Positions 47,222 to 60,688 are shown, numbered from the stretch's first letter. The stretch is DNA of 64,000 bases from Ephemerocybe angulata (GCA_013368325.1 JAACJK010000170.1:62001-126000); one strand, 5' to 3'. The notes: a model not told the origin generated them from the sequence alone. Made by a program: numbers and translations.

Positions 47222-50200
47222 CTATTCGAGTCCAAGCGCAAGTCGATGCTTCTGAATAGCGACTTTGGGGAGTGGTTTAGTGAAGATGTCGGCGATCATG
47301 TCGCCAGTAGGGAGAAAATGAACAGTAATGTCGCCTCGCTTGATAGCGTCTCGGATCCAGTGCATCTTGATGTCGATGTGCTTCATGCGTCCATGGTTCT
47401 CTGGGTTCTTGAGCACTCTAAGAGCTGACTGGTTGTCGACCATGAGAGGTGAGGGTCCTTGTACGTTGTAGCCGAGTTCGCCCAACAGTGTCCTCATCCA
47501 GATGATATCTCTGCCTGCACTCGAAGCGGCGACATATTCTGCCTCAGTAGATGAGTCAGCAACAATCGTCTGCTTCTTCGCGGACCAGCTAACTGCTCCA
47601 GAGCCTATCTTGATGACGAAGCCAGAGGTTGAGCGCCGAGTGTCAAGGCACCCAGCATGGTCAGCATCGCTGTAGGCTTGGAAGAGCTCTGAGGACATCT
47701 CGCCTCCGTCGTTGCGATAAGTCAGCTTGAGATCCATGGTGCCCTTTAGATAGCGAAAGACGTGCTTAACCGCTTTCCAGTGGATGGGTCCAGGATTGGA
47801 GTTGTACTGAGCGAGCTTGGCGACGGCATATGCGATATCTGGTCGGGTTGCAACAGCAAGGTACATTAGGGCGCCAACCGCATTCATGTATGGGACACCC
47901 TTCATGGTTTCAGTGTGCCCGGAGCAGGAACATACTTCGTGAGTCGAGAGCCACTTCCTGGATCCATTGGGGTGGATACCGGGTAGCAGTCTTCCATGTT
48001 GAAGCGTTTGAGCATGTCGAGGATGTACTGGGTCTGGGATAGGCGAAGGATGCGATTGGGTTGGTCATATTCGACCTTGATGCCGAGGAGATATGTGGTT
48101 GGGCCAAGGTCCTTCAATTTGAAGACCTTACGGAGCGAGTCCTTTAGCCACTTGATTTTCTCCTGGCTTGGTGACATGATAGTGATGTCGTCGACAAAGA
48201 CAGGAAGAGTGATCCGAATGTCATCCATCTCCCAAGTGTAGATGCTCGGATCCGACTTGATTTGGACGAACCCTAGAGCTTCCAACTCCTTTGCCAGTAC
48301 CTGGTACCAAAGTCTGCCGCTCTGCTTTAGACCATAGAGGCCTTTATTCAGGCGACATACCCACACCTTTCCATCTGGGCCCTTAACCTCAAAACCAGGA
48401 GCCTGCTTCATGTAGACCTCGTAGTCATCTTCGATCTTGCCATTGAGATAGGCGTTGTCGATGTCGATAGACTCGATGAAGTCACCGTTCATGGCAGCCT
48501 TGGCGAGGGCTGTGCGAAGGGAGGTAAGGCGAGCTGTTGGTGCCCAGGTTTGATCGTAGTCCTGTCCAGGGATCTGCGAGTACCCCTTTGCCACAAGTCG
48601 CGCCTTGTACCGATCGATGGTGCCATCTTCCTTGCGTTTGACGAGGAAGACCCAGCGCGAGCCGACTACCTTTCTCCCTTCCGGAAGCTCGACCAAGTCC
48701 CAGGTACCGTTTGCAATAAGAGCGTCAATCTCTGTTTGGGCAGCTGAGAGCCAGAATTCGCCATCCGGGCCATTGAAGGCTTGTTCGGGTGTCTGTGGTG
48801 AGTCGTGAGGTCGCGTGGCAGCTCCAAGTGCCGTCTGTACTGCGGCCTGCAACCTATCATATGCCATGTAGTAGGCCATAGATGTGCCCACGTCATTACA
48901 AAAGACATCGAGTGGGAGGTCGTACATGGTTCGAAGTGAATCGAAGATGGGAGTAGCTCGTAGGGCTTGTTCCATATCAACATCATCATCTCCTGCCTGG
49001 AAATCCTCAGCAACGAGTGGTGGTATCTCGGCCAAGTTTTCCTCCTGAATAGGTGGCGGATTGTTTCTGTTGTCACCCCCTCGATCTGCCATCACATCAC
49101 CCCCTTGACGTCGAGCGTGTGGTTGAGTGCCTCTTCGTTGCATCCCATGGAGTAGTTGGAAGTCTGTCAATGCTTTGGTGGAGGCACGAACAGGACGTGT
49201 GCTCTGCGACACCAAGGGAGGTGCACCAACGGGACGTGGAATGAACGAGGGCTGAGGAGGAGGATCAGGGAATGCCGGAGCAGGAATAGGACCAATTTCT
49301 GGGGATGGAGGCGTGGAGGGAGATTCGGGTATGATAGGTTTGGTTTTGGTTTGGCGGGTTGGACTAGGAGGAGTAGAGGGATGATACTCTGGTCGACGTG
49401 TGTCTGCTTTAGGCACGAAGCCTTGTGCAGGTCGTTTGGGAGTGCGCACGGCTGGGTTCTCTCCATCGTCATCACTGTCACTCTCATCTGAATCGTCATT
49501 GCGATGATTAGGAGGAGGTGGAGGAGATGGGAGAACGACAGGCGGCTTAGGTGGTAGTGGCATAGGATCATTAGCAGCGTCTGGCCATATGTCCCGAATG
49601 CCGACAGGTACCTGAACCTGTGAATTGGCTTTGGTCGATAGTCCTGGGAAGGATTTCTCGTCGAAGATGATGTCGCGTGATATGATGACCTTCTTCGTGC
49701 TTGGGTTGTAGCACTTCCAGCCCTTGTATCCTGGTTCGAAACCAATAAAGATACAGAGTTCTGCATGTGGTTGGAGGTTGGTGCGGTCTTTTCGTGTAAC
49801 GTTTACGAATGCACGGCAGCCAAAGACTCGGTACATGGAGATATCAGGCTTGGATTTGTGCCAAACTTCATAGGAGGTTGTGTTTGAAAGTGCAGAGGAG
49901 GGGGTGGCATTGAGGATCTCGGTGTAGTAGAGGACAGCAGCGCCCCAGAACATCATAGGGAGAGATGCCTGGTTGAGCATGGCGATTACTCCTTCTGCCA
50001 AGGTGCGGTTCAGACGTTCGCTAACACCATTTTGCTGAGGCGTAGCCTTAACGGTGTGCTGGCGTGTGATCCCACGTTCTGTGCACCAAGACTCGAAGTT
50101 CTTGCCAATGTATTCACCTCCTTTGTCGTCGCGGAGCTCCTTGACCTTGACTCCATGCTTTCGTTCTACTTCAGCAACAAAGTCTTTGAAGGCCTGGAAG

Positions 50201-51909
50201 GCGTCGCTCTTGTGCTTCAATAGGTAAACCTTCTTGAATCGTGAGTGGTCATCAATGAAGACGATCCAGTACTGGTACCCGACAGGTGTCTGGGTGCTGA
50301 GAGGTCCATGGACGTCCGAGTGGATACGTCCTAGGAGCTCGGTGGAGCGATGCTCCGATAGATGAGGGAATGGATCCCGATGTTGCTTCCCAGCTATGCA
50401 GTGCTCACAGATATCCTGGAGCGATGATTCCTCGTGTACCAAGACGCCAGTGGCGAGGTCATGACGAAGTAGAGTATCCAGTCTGTCCTTGCCGATGTGC
50501 CCTAATCGTTGGTGCAGTAGTTCCTTCTCAACTCTAGTCGCAAATGCGGCCATCGTGTCGTCGCGTGTGAGCGTGGACCCATCTAAGGATCCTGTGCATC
50601 CGCGAATGGTAGCTGTGACTAGAAGCTTGCCATTTTTAAAGAATTCAAGGGAGTCGCCTTCAATGACAACTCGCATCTTCTTCTTCTTAACAACATAGAG
50701 GATAGAAAAGAGATTGTTGCGTAGTGTAGGAACATATAGTACATCGTCGAATATCAAAGTCTCTCCGGTCTTTCCGTGTATGACCGGCGTATACCACACT
50801 TGTCCCTGCCCTGTAGCCCAGACCACCTCGTCATTGGCGAGTGAGATGGGGACCTTCACCGGAACCATGTTCCGGATCCAGTCGCGGTGTGGCGTCATAT
50901 GTGAGGTTGCACCTGAGTCTGGGTTCCAGGAAGTGTCAGTGGGCGTACGGGCAGAGCGACGGACGAGGGGACTTGCGATGTGGGCAACTTGAGCGAGCAT
51001 GGCCTTCTGGTTGTTGTCGGGAGCAGAGGTGGAGGAGGAAGAGGCAGCGTTGGCTTCCTGAGCCTTCAGCGCCTTCTTGTTTGCCCTCTTCTTGAGCTGG
51101 TAGCAGTCCTCAGACCCATGGGAGTTCTGCGCACCGTGGATCTTGCACTTGTACTTCGGCGTCTCGCTGGTGCTTCCAGAGGCGCGAAGGGCAGATGCCT
51201 CGGCATTGGCAGTGTTCTGCTTGAGAACGTCAGACTTTCGGAGATGTTTGAGGATCTCCGAGGCGTTCATGGTGCTCTCGTCGAGGTGGTTGAGAGTGTG
51301 CCGAAGCATCTCGTCGTCCTTGCCAATGAGACCGATGGCAATCATGCTGAGTGCCAGGTCCTCGGTGAGCTTGGCTGCGCTGTATCCGTCGGTGTACGTT
51401 GAAGCCGTGTAGGTGTTCGTGGCTCGGACGTAGGACGATGCGGTATAGACAGGTGGAGAGGGGAGCAGGTTTGCGAGGCGAGCTCCAAGGGCGAGAGCGC
51501 GAGATCCGAAGTCAGCATAGCCTTCTTCCTCGTGGCTGGCATCTCCCTTGCGGAGGCTGACAAGCTCCTGGAGGATGGTAGCACGAGATCCAGAGGTCTT
51601 GGACTCGTAGGTTTCCAGGAGAGCTTCCCAGATAGCGGGGAGGTCGTTCATGGGAATCCCTGCGAGGAGATTCTCAATCTGAGCATGGTCGAGGGTGCTG
51701 CGGATGTAGCCGATGGTTTTGGATCGCGCTTGGTTGAAGAACGCCTTCTCCGATGCAGAGCCGGAAAGAGGGAATTCTTCTGCCCTAGTGAGGATGTCGT
51801 GGGCGCAGAAGCTGAACGACTTGTTGACGACGTTGTTCTTCCATTGCTGGAAGGTAGCATCGGTCAGCATGACCACGCTTTCAGAGCTGGACGTGTTGTC
51901 TGTTGCCAT
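47222..51909 (-). pseudogene. Copia gag-pol polyprotein (one frame break)
   Basis: The first frame (51909-47902, 1,335 codons) holds gag (WEALLETYESKTSGSR region), aspartic protease (NPDSGATSHM), the pre-integrase zinc region (HQRLGHIGKDRL ... CEHCIAGK), integrase (HSDVHGPLS, DDHSRF, TPQQNGVSERLNRTL with the D,D35E residues), and reverse transcriptase (YKARLVAKGYSQ, NAYLNGKIEDDYEVYMKQAP, VFVDDITIMS). The second frame (47905-47222) holds the rest of RT (MKGVPYMNAVGALMYLAVA) and RNase H (YSDADHAGCLDTRRSTSG, DSSTEAEYVAAS). The gag lacks a clear CCHC knuckle. The two frames overlap by a few bases at about 47905, and a one-base difference would join them. The element may depend on other copies for movement. 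Confidence 0.92.
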
Positions 51910-52127
51910 AGCGAGAGGACTTGTGGAAGAGCGAGTAGGGGAGTAATGGAGGGGAGCACTCTTGGGCGAAAATCACCACAAGAATAGTGGAATGATGCTA
52001 AGAGGAGTATAACTCCGAGATAGCGAGGGGAGCGAGGGTGAGGTCGGATGGTGATCGTAACGGGCGATGGTAGCGATAACACGCGGTGTCTGATTACAAA
52101 ACAAGTGTTGCTTATCAGAGGAGCCCG

Positions 52128-52138
52128 GGGCTCATAAC
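52128..52138 (-). promoter_or_regulatory. Copia primer binding site: initiator tRNA-Met half-molecule type
   Basis: The element strand reads GTTATGAGCCC one base inside the 5' LTR (plus strand gggctcataac). This is complementary to the anticodon stem-loop of initiator tRNA-Met (GGGCUCAUAAC), not to a tRNA 3' end. Priming from a cut initiator tRNA is known for Drosophila copia and yeast Ty5. Confidence 0.8.
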
Positions 52139-52139
52139 T

Positions 52140-52479
52140 TATCAAACTGTTAAGTTTGGATAAGTTCTGACCACGTCTGTGAGTGGGAAGAGTTCGATTA
52201 GACTTGTAATAACTATACGATATACATGATACGCACCTGTGAGTGGGAAGAGTTCGATAAGGACTCAACCGCTCACAGTGTGGACTATATACTGTATGAG
52301 AACAATGATCGATCTATCTATAGAACAATAAAGTGACAACCATCGATAGAATGATAGATGGAATGATTGATAGAAATAGAATGATGAAAGAATGACAGAT
52401 AGAATGATGAAATGAAAGAAGCGTCGAAAAGCTATGTATCAAATGATGATGAAGGTAACATGAGCATTGCCTTCTAACA
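52140..52479 (-). repeat. Copia 5' LTR (340 bp)
   Basis: Partner of 46854-47193, see there. It contains several gaatgatagat-type short repeats (plus strand 52340-52420) and AT-rich stretches that may serve as promoter. It is followed on the plus strand by the ATCCC duplication and then the last 19 bp of the LINE. Confidence 0.93.
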
Positions 52480-52484
52480 ATCCC

Positions 52485-52503
52485 GTATGTACTGGTCTGG
52501 GGG
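52485..52503 (+). mobile_element. LINE 3' terminus beyond the Copia insertion
   Basis: Nineteen bases (gtatgtactggtctggggg) continue the LINE 3' end after removal of Copia and one ATCCC. They are followed by the TTGAC target duplication and resumed PEBP coding sequence. Confidence 0.75.
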
Positions 52504-52649
52504 TTGACGCCAGGAATGGCAGGTTGACCTTTGAAAAATACACACACACACACACAGCCCGTCGCAATTGGAACGCGATCAAATTTGGCGAGAAATACGG
52601 TCTCAGACTCGTTGGAGTCAATTTCTTCCTTACTGAGGTCCCTGCTTAG

Positions 52650-55624
<2,975 letters not shown>

Positions 55625-56724
55625 TACGCACTCTATATTCCATAGTAAGACATACTTCCAGATATACCAACGTCTATTTTTCGCATATTGCTCCATACTA
55701 ACGTTGGAACACTTACGAACGACTGACGTGACCTGTATCCCCACATCCCTGAAGCGCCTGAAGCGCCCTGGACGGGCGCTTAAGTACCTGGTTTGGTTCT
55801 GTTTGTCCTCGGCCGACGGCGACTTAGCCCCCCGCAGTCGAAGTTCGCTCTCATCGGAGGACTGACTAAACCGGACATAGCGCTCTAATTACTTCACAAA
55901 TGACTTCTCTATGACCTTGCTCCCCGAATGCCGCTGAAGTATCATGGTCCACCCCTTACGATGCCTGCCAAGCAACGATATGGGCGCGCCAAGGAAGGTA
56001 GACACAGCTTCTTGCCTTGGATGTTTCCTACGTGCCTTCCCAATCAGAATTGCTCAGTCAGGAACTTTGTCGCCAAATCTTTGCTATACGTTGGTCGTTT
56101 GGAAACAAAGATGATTCTGTGATACGCAATGTATTATTCCCAGAGCATTCACTACTATTCTCAATGCTATAGTGGTCGAACAGAGAGGAGTAGCCTGGAG
56201 TTTCTTCCTCAAGGCTCAGGCCTATAATGCGAAGTCCAGGGACGGACACAAGCAGCGGGTGGCGTAGCTGTGCGTTACACGCCGTCCTGGCCGACATAAG
56301 ATTCTAAAGCGCTGTTCAAAACAACGCTCGTAGGAGTATCAATTTCAAACGTAAGCAAGGCGCATATCTATGAATGTACTGACAGTTCTATCTATCTCTT
56401 CTCATCAGGGGAGATCCTTGTGTCGTCTCCGAGTAACCCTCCTTACCATTACATTCATTCTACCAGTGATTCCAACATTGCTCTTTGCGACAATCAAGGC
56501 CAATCCTATGCCGCTCAGGAGTGCCGCCATGGCCGTCACCGAGACTGCGGCTGGAGATAAAAAGCCCAAGGTAATATAAGGGCATCCTCAACCTCCTCTC
56601 CACTCATCAGCTGGTCTTCACACACTACACTTCACCTACTCTCAAAGCAATCTGTCGCGTTGATCGCACTCCATTGTTTTTACCCATACACGCATAACTA
56701 TCGAACCAACCCTCCATACACAAC
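55625..56724. other. Intergenic
   Basis: No gene with support. A near-palindrome made of the scattered motif lies at 55751-55782 (gaagcgccctggacgggcgctt). A small frame at 56370-56579 encodes one hydrophobic stretch (LLTITFILPVIPTLLFA), but there is no other evidence for a gene. Confidence 0.4.
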
Positions 56725-57980
56725 ATGGTCAAAGTCATCAACGCTATTCTCCTCGCCACCGTCGTAGCTGGCCCATCTCTGGCTCTAGCCAACAGCCACC
56801 ACCACGATGGCATTAACAGGTCAATAAATAGCCCTATCGTCATCACAAGCGCCCGTGAGCTGACACACACTAACCATCCAGTCGTGAAATTTCCGCCGCC
56901 GAGGCTGAGATATTCTCTCGTGCCATCGAGACTGAGTTTACCGCCGTCTTCGGCCGCGAATTCGAGGGCATCGAGAACCTCTCCGCCCGCGAGATTGAGG
57001 AGCTCTCCGAGCGCAGCCCCATCTTCGGCAAGATCTTCCGTGGCGCAAAACGTGTAGTCGGCGGGCTCTTCGGACGCGACATCGAGACCTTCGACGAACT
57101 TACGGAGCGAGAAATCGAGGAGCTCTCTGAGCGCAGCCCCATCTTCGGCAAGATCTTCCGAGGTGCCAAGCGCGTTGTGGGCGGCCTCTTTGGGCGCGAG
57201 CTCGAGGAGGATCTCGAGCTTTCTGGACGGAGCCCCATCTTCGGCAAGATCTTCCGAGGCGCCAAGCGTGTTGTGGGCGGCCTCTTTGGCCGCGAGATCG
57301 AGGACGAACTCCAAGAGTTCAGCGCTCGCGACATCGAAGTGCTCAACGAGCTTACTGAGCGCGAGCTCGAGGACCTCTATGAACGCAGCCCCATCTTCGG
57401 AAAGATTTTCCGAGGCGTGAAGAAGGTCGCCGGTGGTCTTTTCGGGCGGGACGTTGAAGGCGAGCTCACTCAACGCGAGATTGAAGAGCTCATCGAGCGC
57501 GAGCCTATCTTTGGCAAGATATTTGGAGGCGCCAAACGCCTCCTCTTCGGACGCGAATTCGATGACCTCAGCGAACGCGAAATTGAAGAACTTTCCGAGC
57601 GCTCCCCGATCTTCGGAAAGATTTTCCGAGGCGTGAAGAAGGTCGCCGGTGGCCTCTTCGGTCGCGACGAGGATCTCGGAGACTTTACGGAACGTGAGGT
57701 CGGAGAGCTCTACGAGCGCTCACCTGAGTTCCGCAAGGTAGTCCGTGACATCAGCGACGATCTTTTGGAAAGCCGCGAACCGTTGTTCTTCCTCCCCGCA
57801 CTTGCGTGAGTTCCACCACTTTGGGTACGCGCTCCAGGATACTGATAACCAATTTAATTACTTAGGCGAGTCGCCGCGAGCGCGATTGGCGGCCGAAAGA
57901 AGAAGCGAGACCTCGAGGACGTTGATGATGTTCTTTACAGCCGGGCATATGTCGGAACAGTGCTCGACGAGCTGGATTAG
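56725..57980 (+). CDS. Secreted repeat protein with six cationic Gly-rich segments (377 aa)
   Basis: Three exons (56725-56819, 56882-57805, 57866-57980) sum to 378 codons. The signal peptide is MVKVINAILLATVVAGPSLALA. After a short His/Asp stretch the body alternates acidic helical spacers (EREIEELSER type) with near-identical basic amphipathic segments, consensus SPIFGKIFRGAKRVVGGLFG. These are at about 57015, 57135, 57231, 57387, 57504 (shortened) and 57603, with a decayed seventh (SPEFRKVVRDISDDLLES). Each full segment has a KR or KK pair, a possible Kex2 site. The last exon carries GGRKKKRDLED. The layout suggests a peptide precursor cut in the secretory pathway, with acidic spacers masking cationic, possibly membrane-active peptides. 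No known family is recognised, and an unprocessed structural protein is the alternative. Confidence 0.8.
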
Positions 57981-58375
57981 GCCACCATGATTTTTGCCCT
58001 TCATCTACCTATGTGGATGTGTCGTGACTTAGTTCGTATCTTTATGTATGTATTGTATTCCCATGGATGTATTGATTAGGACGAGATTAGGATCTACGAC
58101 TTCTACTGACGGCACCGCTTGTGAGACTTCGGGCTTCATGGATAGCTGCGCAGTAACGGGTATGGCGGAGAATAGCTTGTGTTAAGGACCTTTAATAAGA
58201 GATCTCGGCAGGCATCAGCACGTTGCCACCCCGTCAAGTCCGTAACCTAAGAAGAGGTTTTCAAGCGAAACATAATCGGGATGTAGGAGTGCCCAACATC
58301 TGTGTGATGCCCGGCCCCCGGGTTTATGGGTCGGGCGCTTAATGCAATGAAAGAAAAAATGGGGAAAATTATATT
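57981..58375. other. 3' region of the repeat-protein gene
   Basis: AT-rich downstream sequence and spacer. It contains gggcgcttaatg (58333) of the scattered motif. No gene seen. Confidence 0.4.
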
Positions 58376-58447
58376 TGACCACCGCAGGGGTCGAACCTGC
58401 AATCTCCTGATTCGTAGTCAGACGCGATGCCATTTCGCCAGGCGGCC
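58376..58447 (-). tRNA. tRNA-Arg (ACG), inverted copy
   Basis: The reverse complement is identical over its 72 nt to the tRNA at 35383-35454, including acceptor, anticodon ACG and T arm. An A-rich plus-strand stretch next to its 3' side (aagaaaaaatggggaaaa) gives a weak T-run on the transcribed strand. Confidence 0.93.
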
Positions 58448-59001
58448 ATGCGTACTTCTGGTACAAACATTATTTTCCAGCTTGTCTTGGTATACCCCAG
58501 AATTGTGCTCGTCTGCGGAGTCCGCAGTGCTCGTAAATTCTGATTTACAGCCCGGGATGGGTAAGCATTGAATGCCTAACATGATGTGGTGATATTCAAG
58601 TTAGCACTTACTGGCATGCCGGCGCCAACTTAGCAACTCCTGAGCCGCATTTGATTGTTTTAGCGCTCGTGTTGGAACTTTGCGGGAGACGGGTTACGCA
58701 CGTACGTAAGTACATGTACTGGGAAATTGGAATGGGTGAGGCTTGAGGTGAGGTCAGATTGAGGCCATGTGGTGGAGCTGGGGGTATGTCACACCGAGAA
58801 CCCCAGAATGTGCAGCGCAAAGGTTTGAGAACTTGAGAGCGATCAGCGGCTGGCTGAGAAAGGACTCGACTTGGGGATATATTGACGACGCGGATCCCGC
58901 GCTCTACACTGGCATAAATAATACCATCATCCCACAAAAAGCTCTACACGGTTGATGGAGAAAAGAATATAGGACTGGGACCAATTGACAGGTGTGGACC
59001 G
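58448..59001. other. Intergenic
   Basis: No gene recognised. Short frames on both strands have no motif. Confidence 0.35.
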
Positions 59002-59441
59002 TTACTTCTTGCCAGGCGGCTTGTGGCCCGCATCGAAATGGTACTTAAGGTGCTTTTCAAACTATTACAAGTCAGTCCTGCTGCGACAACGAAAAATGGG
59101 GATTGGGGACGAACAGCTTGGAGTGTTGTGAATACTTTGGTGCAGCCAGTATCGGTGTAAGGGCACGTGAATGTCTGTCCTCCTCGGCGGTCCAGGCGCT
59201 CGGAGAGCTCTTCGATGAGCTCGCGGGTGGTGAGATCCCCGAGGAGCTCGCGGCGCTCGAGGGACGCTACGCTCAGTTCATCGAGGTAGTCCCTGGCTGA
59301 GAGGGAATGCTGCACGTGCAAGTTTGAGAGCAGAACTATGTGAGAGAAAGATAGTATACGTACGTCGTAGTCGACGTGGGCATTGGCAAAAGATGCCAAA
59401 GCGAGAGCAAAGGGGAGCAGAGATAGAATAGAGACGCGCAT
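59002..59441 (-). CDS. Small secreted protein with C2H2-like zinc motif (110 aa)
   Basis: Exons 59441-59364, 59309-59115 and 59061-59002 sum to 111 codons. The signal peptide is MRVSILSLLPFALALASFANA. A charged helical region follows (SARDYLDELSVASLERRELL, then DLTTRELIEELSERLDRRGG). The C-terminus has a zinc-finger-like arrangement: TFTCPYTDTGCTKVF, then across an intron FEKHLKYHFDAGHKPPGKK, giving Cys-x6-Cys ... His-x4-His. A C2H2 finger behind a signal peptide is odd. The Cys pair could instead form a disulphide. The TREL-EEL-SER module is shared with the repeat protein at 56725. A degenerate inverted relative lies at 59830-60000. Confidence 0.75.
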
Positions 59442-59829
59442 TGTGGGTGTTTGGTTAATGTGAATAACTTATAGTAGAGGAGGTGTTGGATGGCCTTTCC
59501 GTCGGATTGTGGACCGTATATATATCTTTCTCGTCTCCAATGCCAACAACGGCAGCGTTTCCGCCATCCGAAGCCATATGGGATGCACAGGGTTTCAAGA
59601 AACATCCGGAAGTGGAGCTTGGGATTCGTATCCGAGCTCTGAAGGGAATATTCACCAAGGGGGCCTCAACCGAGCAGCCCGAAGCTGATTCGCTGCCTCT
59701 ACGCTTAGGCGCCCTTCTTGCCGAGATTTATTTGGCTAAGTAAGCGTGACCCACACGCCGTTGATAGCACCGTGGTGGGTGAGGTCGCCATACTCGGGCT
59801 GCTCGGCTGAAACCCCTTGGGGGGACGCT

Positions 59830-60000
59830 ATCGTGCAATGTGCAGCTGTCGCGACCGAAGAGCTCAGCGCCAGCCAACCTCGCGGACATCTCGACGCGCG
59901 ACCTCATCTCCGGGATGTCCGACCGGCTTGAGGCGCGAGGCGCCGCCGCGGGTGTACGTACAATTGCTTCCATTGCAATAAGGCGTTTCCGACCCAAGCT
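59830..60000 (+). pseudogene. Degenerate paralogue fragment of the secreted C2H2-like gene
   Basis: The plus frame SAPANLADISTRDLISGMSD followed by RLEARGAAAG aligns with GDLTTRELIEELSERLDRRG of the gene at 59002-59441. No signal peptide in frame upstream and no Cys/His finger downstream could be found. The orientation is opposite to the intact gene. Confidence 0.45.
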
Positions 60001-60331
60001 GGGGTACGTACTTTTCTTTCTACTAATTTTCTAGTCAAATCCCTGTAATAGATGCGAGGAGCCACCGCATGGTCCCAGTCACACCTCTCGCCCCTCCTAC
60101 CCGAGGGTATGTATGGTAGTAAGCTTACCAGACAGTACACCAGTGCCGACGCTATCACATGCGGCGCATTCGCACGACGGGCGCTCATCAGGGTCGACGC
60201 TCAGTGCGCATGGGCGACAGATATCTCAGGGTCCTCTGTGAGCGCGACATATCCTGCGGGTATGGCGGCGGTGACTCGGATCCCTTTCCTGCTGGGGTTA
60301 AACTGCACCCGCACTGGCTGCGCTACTAGCC

Positions 60332-60688
60332 AGGACCCCGGTTTATACAGTGACTAGGCTAGATCCGGTTTTGGGCCTCCGTTGTCCGGATTGTGGTTTT
60401 CCAAAAGGCCTGATTTTGTCCGGATTGGCACCCAGCCTAACGCCCTCGAAAGGTCGAAATATTGCCTTTTTAGGCAATTTTCGCCCTATTTTTCGTCGGC
60501 GCGCCTGAAGGCGCGCCAAAATTCCGCTCAGGTTGACAAAATCAGGCTCCGTTTGTCCGGATTGGCATCCAGCATTTTGCGCGTTTGGCCCCCATTTTGT
60601 CCGGATTGGCATCTAGGCTCCGCCGCCTACGGCGGCGATTTTTGTCCGGATTGACATCTACCCTCTAAGGGGCATAAACCGGGGTCCT
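60332..60688. mobile_element. hAT-type MITE (357 bp)
   Basis: Terminal inverted repeats AGGACCCCGGTTTAT (15 bp) are perfect. The 8-bp target duplication TACTAGCC flanks both sides (60324-60331 and 60689-60696), the hAT length. Inside, five direct copies of TTGTCCGGATT occur at roughly 60382, 60417, 60558, 60598 and 60641, all in one orientation and probably transposase-binding subterminal repeats. Two perfect short palindromes (ggcgcgcctgaaggcgcgcc and gccgcctacggcggc) are also present. No coding capacity. Confidence 0.92.

Larger units (their letters stand above)
46854..52479 (-). mobile_element. Ty1/Copia LTR retrotransposon (5,626 bp), nested in the LINE
   Basis: Complete structure on the minus strand: 5' LTR 52140-52479, primer site, gag-pol 51909-47222, polypurine tract, 3' LTR 46854-47193, and ATCCC duplications outside. 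It inserted into the 3' end of the LINE that had already split the PEBP gene. The identical LTRs show a very recent insertion. One base-level frame break near 47905 separates the last part of pol. Confidence 0.95.
41513..52649 (+). pseudogene. PEBP-family gene (carboxypeptidase Y inhibitor type) split by nested retrotransposons
   Basis: Phosphatidylethanolamine-binding protein fold. Exons 41513-41842, 41900-42020 and 42084-42160 encode [39 protein letters not shown] (the DPDAPS ligand-site motif) and HW, then PPPGSGVHRYTFLLFEEPS (the G-x-HRY motif). The reading stops at NAEFD, where a LINE begins. The missing C-terminus is found 10.3 kb further on: 52509-52649 encodes ARNGRLTFEK, a CA-repeat stretch, then NWNAIKFGEKYGLRLVGVNF and a stop. 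TTGAC is present on both sides (42156-42160 and 52504-52508) as target duplication. The coding pieces sum to 669 nt, a whole number of codons, so the gene was intact before the insertion. Confidence 0.93.

Noticed and set aside
56625..57473. 282-codon minus-strand frame opposite the repeat protein
   Set aside because: It is the mirror of the repetitive coding sequence. The plus strand has signal peptide, introns and conserved units, whereas the minus frame only repeats because its template does.
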